Under the pieces are notes generated by a model. The model made no database searches and had not been told where the DNA came from. It saw nothing but the letters and a program-made list of their open reading frames with translations. Positions 9,175-17,440 of a stretch of DNA of 64,000 nt are shown here, one piece after another; positions within the stretch are counted from its first letter, which is position 1, and every line of letters starts with the position of its first letter. This DNA comes from Selenomonadales bacterium 4137-cl (GTDB lineage: Bacteria; Bacillota; Negativicutes; Sporomusales; UBA7701), in the NCBI GenBank assembly GCA_032334055.1, contig JAUOZS010000001.1, positions 1,524,501 through 1,588,500 on the forward strand. Direction: 5' to 3'. The translations under genes were made by a program, and so were the position numbers.

Positions 9175-10503
9175 ATGAGCAAACCGATCGTAGCCATCGT
9201 TGGCCGGCCCAATGTCGGCAAATCCACCCTCTTCAACCGCATCGCCCAGAAGCGCGTCTCCATCGTCGAAGACATCCCCGGCGTAACCAGGGATCGCATC
9301 TACATGGACGCAGAATGGCTTAACCACGAATTCACCATGATCGACACCGGCGGCATCGAGATCGAGTCCACCGACAAAATCCTGACCTCCATGCGCCATC
9401 AGGCCAAACTCGCCATCAAAGAGGCCGACGTCGTCGTCTTCGTCGTCGACGCCAAAACAGGCCTGACCTCAGCCGACGAAGAAGTCGCCGTCATCCTCAA
9501 AAACGCCCGCAAACCCATCCTTCTCGCCGTCAACAAAGTCGACAGCCCCAAAGACGAACTGGAAACCTTCGAATTCTACAACCTCGGCCTCGGCGAGCCC
9601 TACGCCATTTCGGCCGCCAACGCCCTCGGCCTCGGCGACCTCCTTGACCAGATCGTCGCCGCTCTGCCTAAAGAGACATCCGTCGCCGACGAAACCGACA
9701 CCATCAAAGTCGCCTTCATCGGTCGGCCAAATGTTGGCAAATCGTCGCTCGTCAACGCCCTACTCGGCGAAGAAAGGGTCATCGTCAGCGACATCCCCGG
9801 CACCACCCGAGACGCCATCGACACCCACTACTCCAAAGACGGCTCCGACTTCATCCTCATCGACACCGCCGGCATGCGGCGCAAAGCCAGAATCGACCAA
9901 CCCGTGGAACGCTACAGCGTCATCCGTTCCCTCCGGGCCGTCGACCGGGCCGACGTAGTCCTGATGCTCATCGACGCCGTCGACGGCGTCACCGAGCAGG
10001 ACAAAAAAATCGCCGGCTACGCCCACGAGGCCGGACGGGCCAGCATCATCGTCGTCAACAAATGGGACCTCGTCGAAAAAGACAGCAAAACCACCCTCCG
10101 TTACACCGAAACCATTCGCAGCGAGCTCGGCTTCATGCAGTACGCGCCCGTGCTGTTTCTCTCGGCCCTTACCAGGCAACGCGTCAACCGGGTCAGCGAA
10201 CTGGTCAAATTCGTCGCCGATCAGCACGCCATGCGCGTTGCCACCAGCGTGCTCAACCAGGTCATCGAAGACGCCGTCGCCATCAACCCCCCGCCGTCCG
10301 AGCGGGGCAGAAAACTGAAAATCTTCTACACCACTCAGCCGGGCGTAAAACCGCCCACCTTCGTCTTCTTCGTCAACGACGCCGAAATCATGCACTTCTC
10401 CTACCTCCGATACCTCGAAAATAAACTGCGGGAAGCCTTCGGCTTCGAAGGCACGCCGCTGAAGCTAGTCGTGCGCGGCCGCAAAGACAAAGAAGACGAT
10501 TGA
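9175..10503 (+). CDS. der: Ribosome biogenesis GTPase Der (EngA)
   Basis: A 442-residue protein with two consecutive GTPase domains and a C-terminal KH-like domain, needed for 50S subunit assembly. Both G1 loops read GRPNVGKS (about residues 9-16 and 182-189). The G3 motifs are DTGG and DTAG, and the G4 motifs NKVD and NKWD. GTG 9166, ATG 9169 and ATG 9175 are all in frame. ATG 9175 is chosen because the AAAAAGG stretch lies at the right distance. A palindromic repeat copy begins two bases after the stop. Confidence 0.96.
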   Translation: MSKPIVAIVGRPNVGKSTLFNRIAQKRVSIVEDIPGVTRDRIYMDAEWLNHEFTMIDTGGIEIESTDKILTSMRHQAKLAIKEADVVVFVVDAKTGLTSADEEVAVILKNARKPILLAVNKVDSPKDELETFEFYNLGLGEPYAISAANALGLGDLLDQIVAALPKETSVADETDTIKVAFIGRPNVGKSSLVNALLGEERVIVSDIPGTTRDAIDTHYSKDGSDFILIDTAGMRRKARIDQPVERYSVIRSLRAVDRADVVLMLIDAVDGVTEQDKKIAGYAHEAGRASIIVVNKWDLVEKDSKTTLRYTETIRSELGFMQYAPVLFLSALTRQRVNRVSELVKFVADQHAMRVATSVLNQVIEDAVAINPPPSERGRKLKIFYTTQPGVKPPTFVFFVNDAEIMHFSYLRYLENKLREAFGFEGTPLKLVVRGRKDKEDD

Positions 10504-10504
10504 C

Positions 10505-10623
10505 GGCCGTTGATAAGCGCCCATCTGCGGCGTTAGGTCTGCGGGCGCTTGCTAGCGTACGGACCGAGTACGCGTCGCTGCGCGTCCTCGACCTGCCTTG
10601 CATATGGGCACTTCTAAACGGCC
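10505..10623. repeat. Dispersed palindromic repeat, copy A
   Basis: The element begins GGCCGTTGATAAGCGCCCAT and ends CATATGGGCACTTCTAAACG followed by GCC. The two ends are imperfect reverse complements, with a second inner inverted repeat around GCGTAC/GTACGC. It shares left end, right end and core layout with copies at 28952, 55524, 56698 and 58306. It fills most of the der-plsY gap. Confidence 0.85.
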
Positions 10624-10666
10624 TAAGCCAGATATTTTACTTGTAAGCTTTTTGTGGGGTGAGAAA

Positions 10667-11290
10667 ATGGACTACTTTATTGTAATAGCCCTCAGCTACG
10701 TCATTGGCTCCATCCCCAACGGCCTCATTGTCGGCAAATTCTTCAAGGGCGTCGACATCCGCCAGTTCGGCAGCAAAAACATCGGCGCCACCAACGTATA
10801 CAGAGTCCTCGGTCCGTGGCCCGCCTTCTGGGTACTCGTCACCGACATCGCCAAAGGCATCGCCGGCGTCTACATCGGCAAAGCCGTCCTCGGCACCCCG
10901 CCGGCCGCTCTCCTTGGCGGCATCGCCGCCATCGCCGGACACAACTGGTCGCTCTTCCTCGGCTTCAAAGGCGGCCGCGGTGTTGCCACCGCCCTCGGCG
11001 TCATCGCCGTTCTCATGCCAAAAGTCACCGCCATCGTCTTTATCGTCTGGGCCGTCATCGTCGCCCTTACCCGCTACGTCTCCCTCGGCTCGATCGTCGC
11101 CGCCGCCATCGCTCCGCCGCTTATCTGGCTGTTCGGCGAGCGGGTGGAATACCTCTACTTCGGTCTTGTGGCCGCCATCTTCGTCATCGTTCGCCACCGC
11201 CCAAACATCGAGCGCCTCCTCAAGGGCCAGGAACTAAAAATCAAAGCCGGCAGCGCCTCGCCGGAAAAAAAGGATACCGACAAACCATGA
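10667..11290 (+). CDS. plsY: Glycerol-3-phosphate acyltransferase PlsY
   Basis: A 207-residue membrane protein that acylates glycerol-3-phosphate from acyl-phosphate, the partner step to PlsX at 41396. Visible motifs are SYVIGSIPNGLIVGK with SKNIGATNVYR, then GHNWSLFLGFKGGRGVAT, and VRHRPNIERLLKGQE near the C-terminus. ATG 10667 follows GTGGGGTGAG; an upstream in-frame ATG would place repeat sequence in the protein. The stop overlaps the gpsA start (ATGA), so the two are coupled. Confidence 0.95.
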   Translation: MDYFIVIALSYVIGSIPNGLIVGKFFKGVDIRQFGSKNIGATNVYRVLGPWPAFWVLVTDIAKGIAGVYIGKAVLGTPPAALLGGIAAIAGHNWSLFLGFKGGRGVATALGVIAVLMPKVTAIVFIVWAVIVALTRYVSLGSIVAAAIAPPLIWLFGERVEYLYFGLVAAIFVIVRHRPNIERLLKGQELKIKAGSASPEKKDTDKP

Positions 11291-12309
11291 AAATTGCCGT
11301 AATCGGCGCCGGCGGCTGGGGAACGGCCCTGGCCACCGTCCTTGGAGAAAACAACCATCAGGTATCGCTCTGGGCCCGCAGTCAGGCGTTCGCCGCCGAA
11401 CTCGCCGCTACCAGACACAACCCGCGCTACCTTCCCGACGCCGTCCTCCCGGATGGCGTCGTCTGCACCGCCGACCTTGACGCCGCCGCACGCGGCGCCG
11501 CCATCGTCATCATCGCCACCCCGTCCCACGCCGTCAGAGCTGCCGCCGGCGCCCTCGCTGAGCATCTCGCCGCCGGCGCCGTCGTCGTCAGCGCTGCCAA
11601 AGGCCTTGAAATCGGCTCCCTCAAGCGCATGTCCGAAGTCATCGTCGAAGAGATACCCGCCGCTGCCGCGCGCCTCGTCGCCCTCTCCGGCCCGAACCAC
11701 GCCGAAGAAGTAGCCCTCCGCCAGCCCACCGCCACTGTCGCCGCCTCCGCCTCCCGCGAGGCCGCCGAAGCCGTCCAGGACGCCCTCATGGCGCCCTACT
11801 TCCGTGTATACACCAATCCTGACATCATCGGCGTCGAACTCGGCGGCGCCCTCAAAAACATCGTCGCCCTCGGCGCCGGTATCGGCGACGGCCTCGGTTT
11901 CGGCGACAACGCCAAAGCCGCTCTCATGACCCGCGGCCTAGCCGAGATTACCCGCCTCGGCGTCGCCATGGGCGCCAGCCCGCTAACCTTTGCCGGCCTC
12001 GCCGGCATCGGCGACCTCATCGTCACCTGCACCAGCAGCCACAGCCGCAACCGCCGCGCCGGCCTGGCCCTCGCCGCCGGCAAAACGGTGGGGGAGATAG
12101 AAGGGGAGACCGGCATGGTCGTCGAAGGCATCCGCTCCACCCTCGCCGCCCACCAGCTAGCAGGCCGCCTCGGAGTGGAGATGCCCATTACCGCCGAAAT
12201 CCACCGTGTCCTCTACCAGGGAGCCGATCCCAGAGAAGCGGTCGGCAGACTGATGGGGCGGGGGAGGACGCATGAAGTAGAAGAGGGCGCGGAAATCGAA
12301 AACTGGTAA
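11287..12309 (+). CDS. gpsA: NAD(P)-dependent glycerol-3-phosphate dehydrogenase
   Basis: This 340-residue cytosolic enzyme reduces dihydroxyacetone phosphate to sn-glycerol-3-phosphate, the substrate of PlsY encoded just before it. The N-terminal Rossmann loop is GAGGWGTALA. VSAAKGLE and SGPNHAEEV are characteristic, and ELGGALKNIVALGAG carries the catalytic Lys. GLAGIGDLIVTCTSSHSRN is the C-terminal substrate region. The start overlaps plsY by four bases. A strong hairpin follows the stop. Confidence 0.96.
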   Translation: MKIAVIGAGGWGTALATVLGENNHQVSLWARSQAFAAELAATRHNPRYLPDAVLPDGVVCTADLDAAARGAAIVIIATPSHAVRAAAGALAEHLAAGAVVVSAAKGLEIGSLKRMSEVIVEEIPAAAARLVALSGPNHAEEVALRQPTATVAASASREAAEAVQDALMAPYFRVYTNPDIIGVELGGALKNIVALGAGIGDGLGFGDNAKAALMTRGLAEITRLGVAMGASPLTFAGLAGIGDLIVTCTSSHSRNRRAGLALAAGKTVGEIEGETGMVVEGIRSTLAAHQLAGRLGVEMPITAEIHRVLYQGADPREAVGRLMGRGRTHEVEEGAEIENW

Positions 12310-12332
12310 TCTTAATTTGCGGACAAATTTGA

Positions 12333-12367
12333 AAACCCCCTGGCCATGTACAATGGCCAGGGGGTTT
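12333..12367. terminator. Hairpin terminator after gpsA
   Basis: A perfect 15-bp stem, AAACCCCCTGGCCAT with its complement, closes a 5-base loop. A and T runs flank it on both sides, so it may also end reverse-strand transcription from the remnant at 12378. Confidence 0.75.
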
Positions 12368-12377
12368 CATTGTGCCG

Positions 12378-12620
12378 TTAGAATTTAAACGTCAGCCCGA
12401 TTCCGGGGCCCTTCACTCTCAGGTTGTATTTATCATCGTCATCCTGGCGCGATACCTCAATAAATTGCTTGTACGCAAAATAAATTCGCTCTATTGGGTG
12501 GTAAGGGCCAACCGGGTGGACGCTAAACTTCCTTTTGTGCGGGGCATGACCGCAATAGCTCGACACCGACAGTTGCCATACTCTTTTTTGTCTTTCGTCA
12601 TATTCTTCTTGGCATGTCAT
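12378..12620 (-). pseudogene. Possible remnant of an outer-membrane beta-barrel protein
   Basis: The reverse-strand frame ends KYNLRVKGPGIGLTFKF then stop. An alternating pattern ending in Phe is typical of the last strand of outer-membrane barrels, and Negativicutes do have outer membranes. No signal peptide or upstream barrel strands can be found in this frame. A second frame (MATVGVELLR) fits the same strand pattern just upstream, which suggests a frameshifted leftover. A good terminator sits right behind its stop. The rest of 12621-12769 holds no gene that I can support. This is a tentative reading. Confidence 0.3.
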
Positions 12621-12769
12621 ATATTTGTAATGATTAATCGGGCAATTCCCCAGTAAGGACCTGAAGCTTCTGCGGCCCGTCGCGGAAGACGTTTTTCGGG
12701 GAGGGGTGACAGGCCAGCAGAGCTAATGTGCTCATACATACGAACATAGGGGGAGGGAAACGAAAGCAA

Positions 12770-14248
12770 ATGGAAAAATTTGACCTGTTCCGGGACATTG
12801 CCGAGCGGACCGGCGGCGACATATACGTCGGCGTCGTCGGCCCCGTGCGCACAGGCAAATCCACCTTTATCAAGCGGTTCATGGAGACGATGGTGTTGCC
12901 GAACATCACCGATCCTTACGACAAAGAACGCGCCAAGGACGAACTGCCCCAGTCGGCCGCCGGGAGAACCATCATGACCACCGAGCCCAAGTTCATTCCC
13001 GACGAGGCGGTCGAAATCGTCGTCAAGGAAAATGTCAAGGTCCGCGTCCGGGTCGTGGACTGCGTCGGCTACACCGTCGACGGCGCCCTCGGCTACGAGG
13101 AGGAAGACGGGCCACGTATGGTTCTCACTCCCTGGGACGACAAGGAGATACCCTTCCAGGAGGCCGCCGAAATCGGCACCCGCAAGGTCATCGCCGACCA
13201 TTCGACAATCGGCCTTGTCGTCACCACCGACGGCACCGTCACCGACCTGCCGCGCGACCAATACATCGCCGCTGAAGAGCGGGTTATCGGCGAACTCAAA
13301 GAACTGCAGAAACCGTTCCTCGTCATCCTCAACACCGGCCAGCCGACCGCCAAGGAGACCAGGGAACTTGTCGCCAAACTGGAGAACAAATACGATGTCC
13401 CCGTAATCCCCGTCGATTGCCTGCAGCTCACCACCGACGACATATACGCCATTCTCCAGGAAGTTCTCTACGAATTCCCTGTCAAGGAAGTCAACATCAC
13501 GCTGCCGCGCTGGGTGGAAGAACTCGAAGCCGATCATTGGCTTCGCCAAAAATTCGACGGCGCGGTCAACGACGTCGTCCAGTACGTGCACCGCCTGCGC
13601 GACATCGATCGGGCCATCGACGACCTCTCGGGCTACGACTTTGTCGCCGACGTCATCCTTCACGACATGGACCTCGGCAGCGGCATCGCCGTCATCGAAA
13701 TGACCGCCCGCAGCGAACTCTTCTACCAGGTGCTCGAAGAGCTCACCGGCTTCACCGTCAGCGGCGAACACCATGTCCTCCGCCTTATGCGCGACCTGTC
13801 AGTCGCCAAGCGCGAGCACGACAAGATCGCCTCCGCCCTCGAACAAGTACGCCAGACGGGCTATGGCATCGTTCCGCCCCAGACCGATGAAATGGTCCTC
13901 GAGGAGCCCGAAATCATCCGCACCGGCAACCGTTTCGGCGTGCGCCTCAAAGCTTCCGCGCCATCGCTCCACATCATCAGGACCGACGTCCAGGCCGAAA
14001 TCTCGCCCATCATCGGCACCGAAAAACAAAGCGAAGAACTCATCCACTACCTGCTGCGCGAATTTGAAGGCGAGCCGGAAAAACTGTGGCGCACCAACCT
14101 GTTCGGCAAATCCCTCAACGCCCTCGTGCGCGAAGGCATCCAGAACAAACTCAACACCATGCCCGAAAACGCCCAGATCAAATTGCGCGAAACGCTGCAG
14201 AAAGTTGTCAACGAGGGGAGCGGCGGGCTGATCTGCATCATCTTCTAG
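12770..14248 (+). CDS. spoIVA: Stage IV sporulation protein A, spore-coat morphogenetic ATPase
   Basis: A 492-residue protein, the usual SpoIVA length. It polymerises on the forespore outer membrane, using ATP, to form the base of the coat. The N-terminal P-loop is GPVRTGKST (about residues 24-32). The long middle and C-terminal domains are of SpoIVA type, and it ends GSGGLICIIF. ATG 12770 lies 12 bases behind AGGGGGAGGG. SpoIVA is recruited by the small protein SpoVM, and a spoVM-like gene is present at 26591. Confidence 0.96.
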   Translation: MEKFDLFRDIAERTGGDIYVGVVGPVRTGKSTFIKRFMETMVLPNITDPYDKERAKDELPQSAAGRTIMTTEPKFIPDEAVEIVVKENVKVRVRVVDCVGYTVDGALGYEEEDGPRMVLTPWDDKEIPFQEAAEIGTRKVIADHSTIGLVVTTDGTVTDLPRDQYIAAEERVIGELKELQKPFLVILNTGQPTAKETRELVAKLENKYDVPVIPVDCLQLTTDDIYAILQEVLYEFPVKEVNITLPRWVEELEADHWLRQKFDGAVNDVVQYVHRLRDIDRAIDDLSGYDFVADVILHDMDLGSGIAVIEMTARSELFYQVLEELTGFTVSGEHHVLRLMRDLSVAKREHDKIASALEQVRQTGYGIVPPQTDEMVLEEPEIIRTGNRFGVRLKASAPSLHIIRTDVQAEISPIIGTEKQSEELIHYLLREFEGEPEKLWRTNLFGKSLNALVREGIQNKLNTMPENAQIKLRETLQKVVNEGSGGLICIIF

Positions 14249-14255
14249 CATAACA

Positions 14256-14302
14256 GGCCGGCGATGAAGGCCCTTTCGCAGCAAAGGCCTTTCTAGCCGG
14301 CC
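14256..14302 (+). terminator. Two-part hairpin after spoIVA
   Basis: GGCCGGC...AAGGCC pairs with GGCCTT...GCCGGCC across a 13-base loop. There is no T-run directly after it, so it may be an mRNA-stabilising stem rather than the terminator, which follows at 14321. Confidence 0.5.
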
Positions 14303-14320
14303 ATAATATCGCCGAGTTTC

Positions 14321-14350
14321 GTCGGCTACGACCAGCCGGCTTCTTTTTTT
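14321..14350 (+). terminator. Rho-independent terminator of spoIVA
   Basis: GTCGGCT pairs with AGCCGGC (one G-T) around a 6-base loop and is followed by TTCTTTTTTT. Confidence 0.75.
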
Positions 14351-14362
14351 GCCCTTTTTCCC

Positions 14363-14391
14363 TTGTCTTGGTATAATCCAAGTGTTATAAT
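14363..14391 (+). promoter_or_regulatory. Sigma-A-type promoter of the threonine operon
   Basis: TTGTCT and TATAAT are separated by 17 bases, 55 bases before the pheB start. It lies just after the spoIVA terminator. Confidence 0.75.
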
Positions 14392-14445
14392 GTCTACGAT
14401 ACGGAGATAATTATCCTTTTGTGCAATACTAAAGGAGGGAAAAGA

Positions 14446-14892
14446 ATGTCCGGCCTCAAGTCGACATTTTACTTAGTCCGGGAGGAAATCCTGCCCGAAG
14501 CCATCAAAAAAACCATCAAGGTTAAAGAGCTCTTGAAGCGCGGCGACGCCCGCACCATCAACGAAGCGGTGGAAAAGATGGAGCTCAGCCGCAGCGCATA
14601 CTATAAGTACAAAGACTACGTATTCCCGTTTTACGAAGCCAGCAAGGAAAAAATCGTCACCCTCGCCCTGCTCCTCGAGCACAAGCCCGGCGTTCTCTCC
14701 CGCGTTCTCAACACCATCGCCAACGAACGCGGCAGCGTCCTCACCATCAACCAGGGAATCCCTCTCCAGGGCGTCGCTAACGCCACCGTCTCCCTCGAAA
14801 CCGTCGAACTGGCCATCGACCTTGAAGCCCTGCTCGACAAACTGAGGATGGTGGATGGCGTCAAGCGCCTCGAAGTGCTGGGACAAGCTTAA
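14446..14892 (+). CDS. pheB: ACT domain protein PheB (UPF0735)
   Basis: This 148-residue protein has an N-terminal segment that resembles a helix-turn-helix (INEAVEKMELSRSAYYKYKDYVFP). A C-terminal ACT domain (about 70-145, LLEHKPGVLSRVLNTIANERGSVLTINQ) probably binds an amino acid. Members of this family lie upstream of homoserine dehydrogenase genes and are thought to sense threonine-family amino acids, a role that is plausible but not shown here. ATG 14446 follows AAAGGAGGG. It is the first gene of pheB-hom-thrB. Confidence 0.88.
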   Translation: MSGLKSTFYLVREEILPEAIKKTIKVKELLKRGDARTINEAVEKMELSRSAYYKYKDYVFPFYEASKEKIVTLALLLEHKPGVLSRVLNTIANERGSVLTINQGIPLQGVANATVSLETVELAIDLEALLDKLRMVDGVKRLEVLGQA

Positions 14893-14910
14893 CAATAGGA
14901 GATGACCTCG

Positions 14911-16212
14911 ATGAAAGCCAATTCGCACAAGCAAACAATCAACATCGGCATGCTCGGTCTTGGCACTGTAGGCACCGGCGTCGCCAAAATCCTCGCCGCC
15001 AACGAACACTGCATCGCCCAGAAGGTGGGTTCGGCAGTCGCCCTGAAAAAGGTCCTTGTCCGCAATGCCGCCAAGCCGCGGCGGGTCACGCTCGACGGCC
15101 TGCTCACCACCGATCCGGCCGCTGTCATCGACGACCCCGAAATCGACATCATCGTCGAACTCATGGGCGGCGAAGAACCGGCCAAGGACTATATAATCCG
15201 CGCTCTCAAGGCCGGCAAGCATGTCGTAACCGCCAACAAGGATGTCGTTGCCAGACACGGCCGCGACCTCTTCGCCGCAGCCGAGGAAAACAACGTCGAC
15301 CTGCTCTTTGAAGCCAGCGTAGGCGGCGGCATACCCATCATCCGGCCGCTCAAGCAATGCCTGGCAGGCAACCGCATCAGCCAGGTAATGGGCATCGTCA
15401 ACGGCACCACCAACTACATGCTCACCAAAATGACCGCCGACAAGAGCGACTACGAAGCCGTCCTTGCCGAGGCCCAGCAAAAAGGCTACGCCGAAGCCGA
15501 CCCCACCGCCGACGTCGGCGGCTTTGACGCCGCCCGCAAGATCGCCATTCTCGCCTCCATCGCCTTCGGCACCCGCGTCACCCTGGACGATGTCTATGTC
15601 GAAGGCATCACCGGCATCACCCCCCAGGACATCGAATACGCCGGCGAATTCGGCTATGTCATCAAACTGCTGGCAATTGCCGGTGAAACTGATAAAGGCG
15701 TCGACGTCCGCGTCCATCCCGCCTTTATCGCCAAAAACCATCCGCTGGCAGCCGTCAACGACGTCTTCAACGCCATCTTCGTCAAAGGCGACGCCGTCGG
15801 CGAAACCATGTTCTACGGCCGGGGAGCGGGGGAGATGCCCACCGCCAGCGCCGTTGTCGCCGACATCATCGATGTCGCCCGCGACATCCAGCATGGCGTT
15901 GCCAGCCGCGTCCTCTGCACCTGTTTCGACAACAAGCCCCTTTGCCCCATCGACAAGACCGAGGCCCCCTACTACATCCGCCTGCTCGTCGAAGACAAAC
16001 CCGGCGTGCTGGCTGCCATCGCCGGCGCCTTCGGCTGCCAGCAGGTCAGCCTCAACTCCGTCGTACAGAAACGCAAAGTGGATGACTGGGCGGAAATCGT
16101 CCTCATAACCTACCGCGTTTCCGACGCCAACATGCGGATGGCCCTAAGCGCCCTCGGCGGCATGCCGGTCGTAAACAAAATAAGCAGCGTCATCAGAGTG
16201 GTCGGGGAATAA
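14911..16212 (+). CDS. hom: Homoserine dehydrogenase
   Basis: A 433-residue enzyme reducing aspartate semialdehyde to homoserine for threonine and methionine synthesis. The NAD(P) loop is GLGTVGTGVA. VTANKDVVARHG and GIVNGTTNYMLTKM are conserved core motifs, and EADPTADVGGFDAARK marks the catalytic region. A C-terminal ACT domain (about 350-430, LLVEDKPGVLAAIAGAFG) suggests threonine feedback. ATG 14902 is only one base from the Shine-Dalgarno AGGAG, so ATG 14911 is preferred. Confidence 0.95.
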   Translation: MKANSHKQTINIGMLGLGTVGTGVAKILAANEHCIAQKVGSAVALKKVLVRNAAKPRRVTLDGLLTTDPAAVIDDPEIDIIVELMGGEEPAKDYIIRALKAGKHVVTANKDVVARHGRDLFAAAEENNVDLLFEASVGGGIPIIRPLKQCLAGNRISQVMGIVNGTTNYMLTKMTADKSDYEAVLAEAQQKGYAEADPTADVGGFDAARKIAILASIAFGTRVTLDDVYVEGITGITPQDIEYAGEFGYVIKLLAIAGETDKGVDVRVHPAFIAKNHPLAAVNDVFNAIFVKGDAVGETMFYGRGAGEMPTASAVVADIIDVARDIQHGVASRVLCTCFDNKPLCPIDKTEAPYYIRLLVEDKPGVLAAIAGAFGCQQVSLNSVVQKRKVDDWAEIVLITYRVSDANMRMALSALGGMPVVNKISSVIRVVGE

Positions 16213-16236
16213 CGACCGCCACCCCGGGGAGGAAAT

Positions 16237-17145
16237 ATGGAATCGACAGTCACAGTGCGCGTGCCGGGAACGACAGCCAACTGCGGTCCCGGCTTTGATA
16301 CGGTCGGCATCGCCTGCACCATCTACAACGACCTTACCCTCACATTGAGCGAAAAGCCGGGCTTCACCCTCGCCGTCACCGGCGAGGGCGCCGACGGCAT
16401 CCCCAACAACGAACGCAACATCGCCTACCAGGCCGTAAGCGCCGTCCTCAATAAAGTCGGCGTCACCAGTCCGGGCATAACCATCGCCATGCACAACAAC
16501 ATTCCTCTGGCCCGCGGCCTCGGCTCGAGCGCCGCCGCCATCGTCGGCGGACTCGTCGCTGCCAACGCCGCCACCGGCGGCAAACTCGGCAAAGACGAAC
16601 TGCTTGTTTTGGCCACCGCCCTCGAAGGCCATCCCGACAACGTCGCCCCGGCCATATTCGGCGGCATCACCGTAAGCTTCACCGCCGGCGGCACCCCTGA
16701 AACCCTGCGCTTCAACCCGCCCGATCCGCTCAGGCTGGTCGTCGCCGTGCCCGATTTCGGCCTCTCCACCAAAGCCGCCCGTCAGGTGTTGCCAAAAACC
16801 GTTCCCTATGCTGACGCCGTCTTCAACGTCAGTCGCGCCGCCCTGCTCGTCGGCGCCCTTTGCCAGGGACGACTCGACCTCCTGCGCTTCGCCCTCGAAG
16901 ACCGGCTGCACCAGCCTTACCGCGCAAAACTCATCCCCGGCATGGACGAAGTCCTCGCCGCCGCCCAGGCAAACGGCGCACTGGGCGCGGCCATCAGCGG
17001 CGCCGGACCCTGTCTCATCGCCTTCGCGCACCGCGAGACCTCCGCCGCCATCGGCGGCGCCATGGTTGCGGCCTTTGCCCGCCATGGCGTAAAAGCCGCC
17101 TCTCTCGACCTGGACGTAGATAATCACGGCGCGAAGATAATATAG
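16237..17145 (+). CDS. thrB: Homoserine kinase
   Basis: A 302-residue GHMP-family kinase that phosphorylates homoserine. VRVPGTTANCGPGFDTVG is the N-terminal motif, PLARGLGSSAAAIVGGL the ATP loop (about 88-104), and GAAISGAGPCLIAF the C-terminal GHMP motif. ATG 16237 follows GGGGAGGA. It closes the pheB-hom-thrB operon. No thrC is present in the window. Confidence 0.95.
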   Translation: MESTVTVRVPGTTANCGPGFDTVGIACTIYNDLTLTLSEKPGFTLAVTGEGADGIPNNERNIAYQAVSAVLNKVGVTSPGITIAMHNNIPLARGLGSSAAAIVGGLVAANAATGGKLGKDELLVLATALEGHPDNVAPAIFGGITVSFTAGGTPETLRFNPPDPLRLVVAVPDFGLSTKAARQVLPKTVPYADAVFNVSRAALLVGALCQGRLDLLRFALEDRLHQPYRAKLIPGMDEVLAAAQANGALGAAISGAGPCLIAFAHRETSAAIGGAMVAAFARHGVKAASLDLDVDNHGAKII

Positions 17146-17147
17146 CC

Positions 17148-17176
17148 TTGACAGCGCCCTAAAAAAAAGGTACAAT
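17148..17176 (+). promoter_or_regulatory. Strong promoter of tRNA-Pro
   Basis: TTGACA and TACAAT are separated by exactly 17 bases. The -10 ends 15 bases before the mature tRNA 5' end, and the -35 starts directly after the thrB stop. Confidence 0.88.
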
Positions 17177-17191
17177 TGATTTTGTCAGTGT

Positions 17192-17268
<77 letters not shown>

Positions 17269-17291
17269 ACTTTATATTAGCAAAATCAAGG

Positions 17292-17316
17292 ACTCGCCGA
17301 ACAGGCGAGTTTTTTG
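17292..17316 (+). terminator. Terminator of tRNA-Pro
   Basis: ACTCGCC and GGCGAGT form a 7-bp stem with a GAACA loop, followed by six T residues. The next 120 bases before the permease stop hold no gene that I can support. Confidence 0.88.
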
Positions 17317-17440
17317 TTATGTAATGTTATCCCCTTCGGCAACGAAGTAATATTCTATACGGCCATCGCGGCTGTGGGTGCCTTTGCCACTCCAAGCATA
17401 GAACTTTGATGACGATGAGGATTTTTTCGTATTATCCTCC

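Noticed and set aside
12372..12656. 94-codon forward frame with a hydrophobic end in the gpsA-spoIVA gap
   Set aside because: It begins inside the terminator region, lacks a ribosome site and has no recognisable similarity; the reverse-strand barrel-like frame explains the region slightly better.
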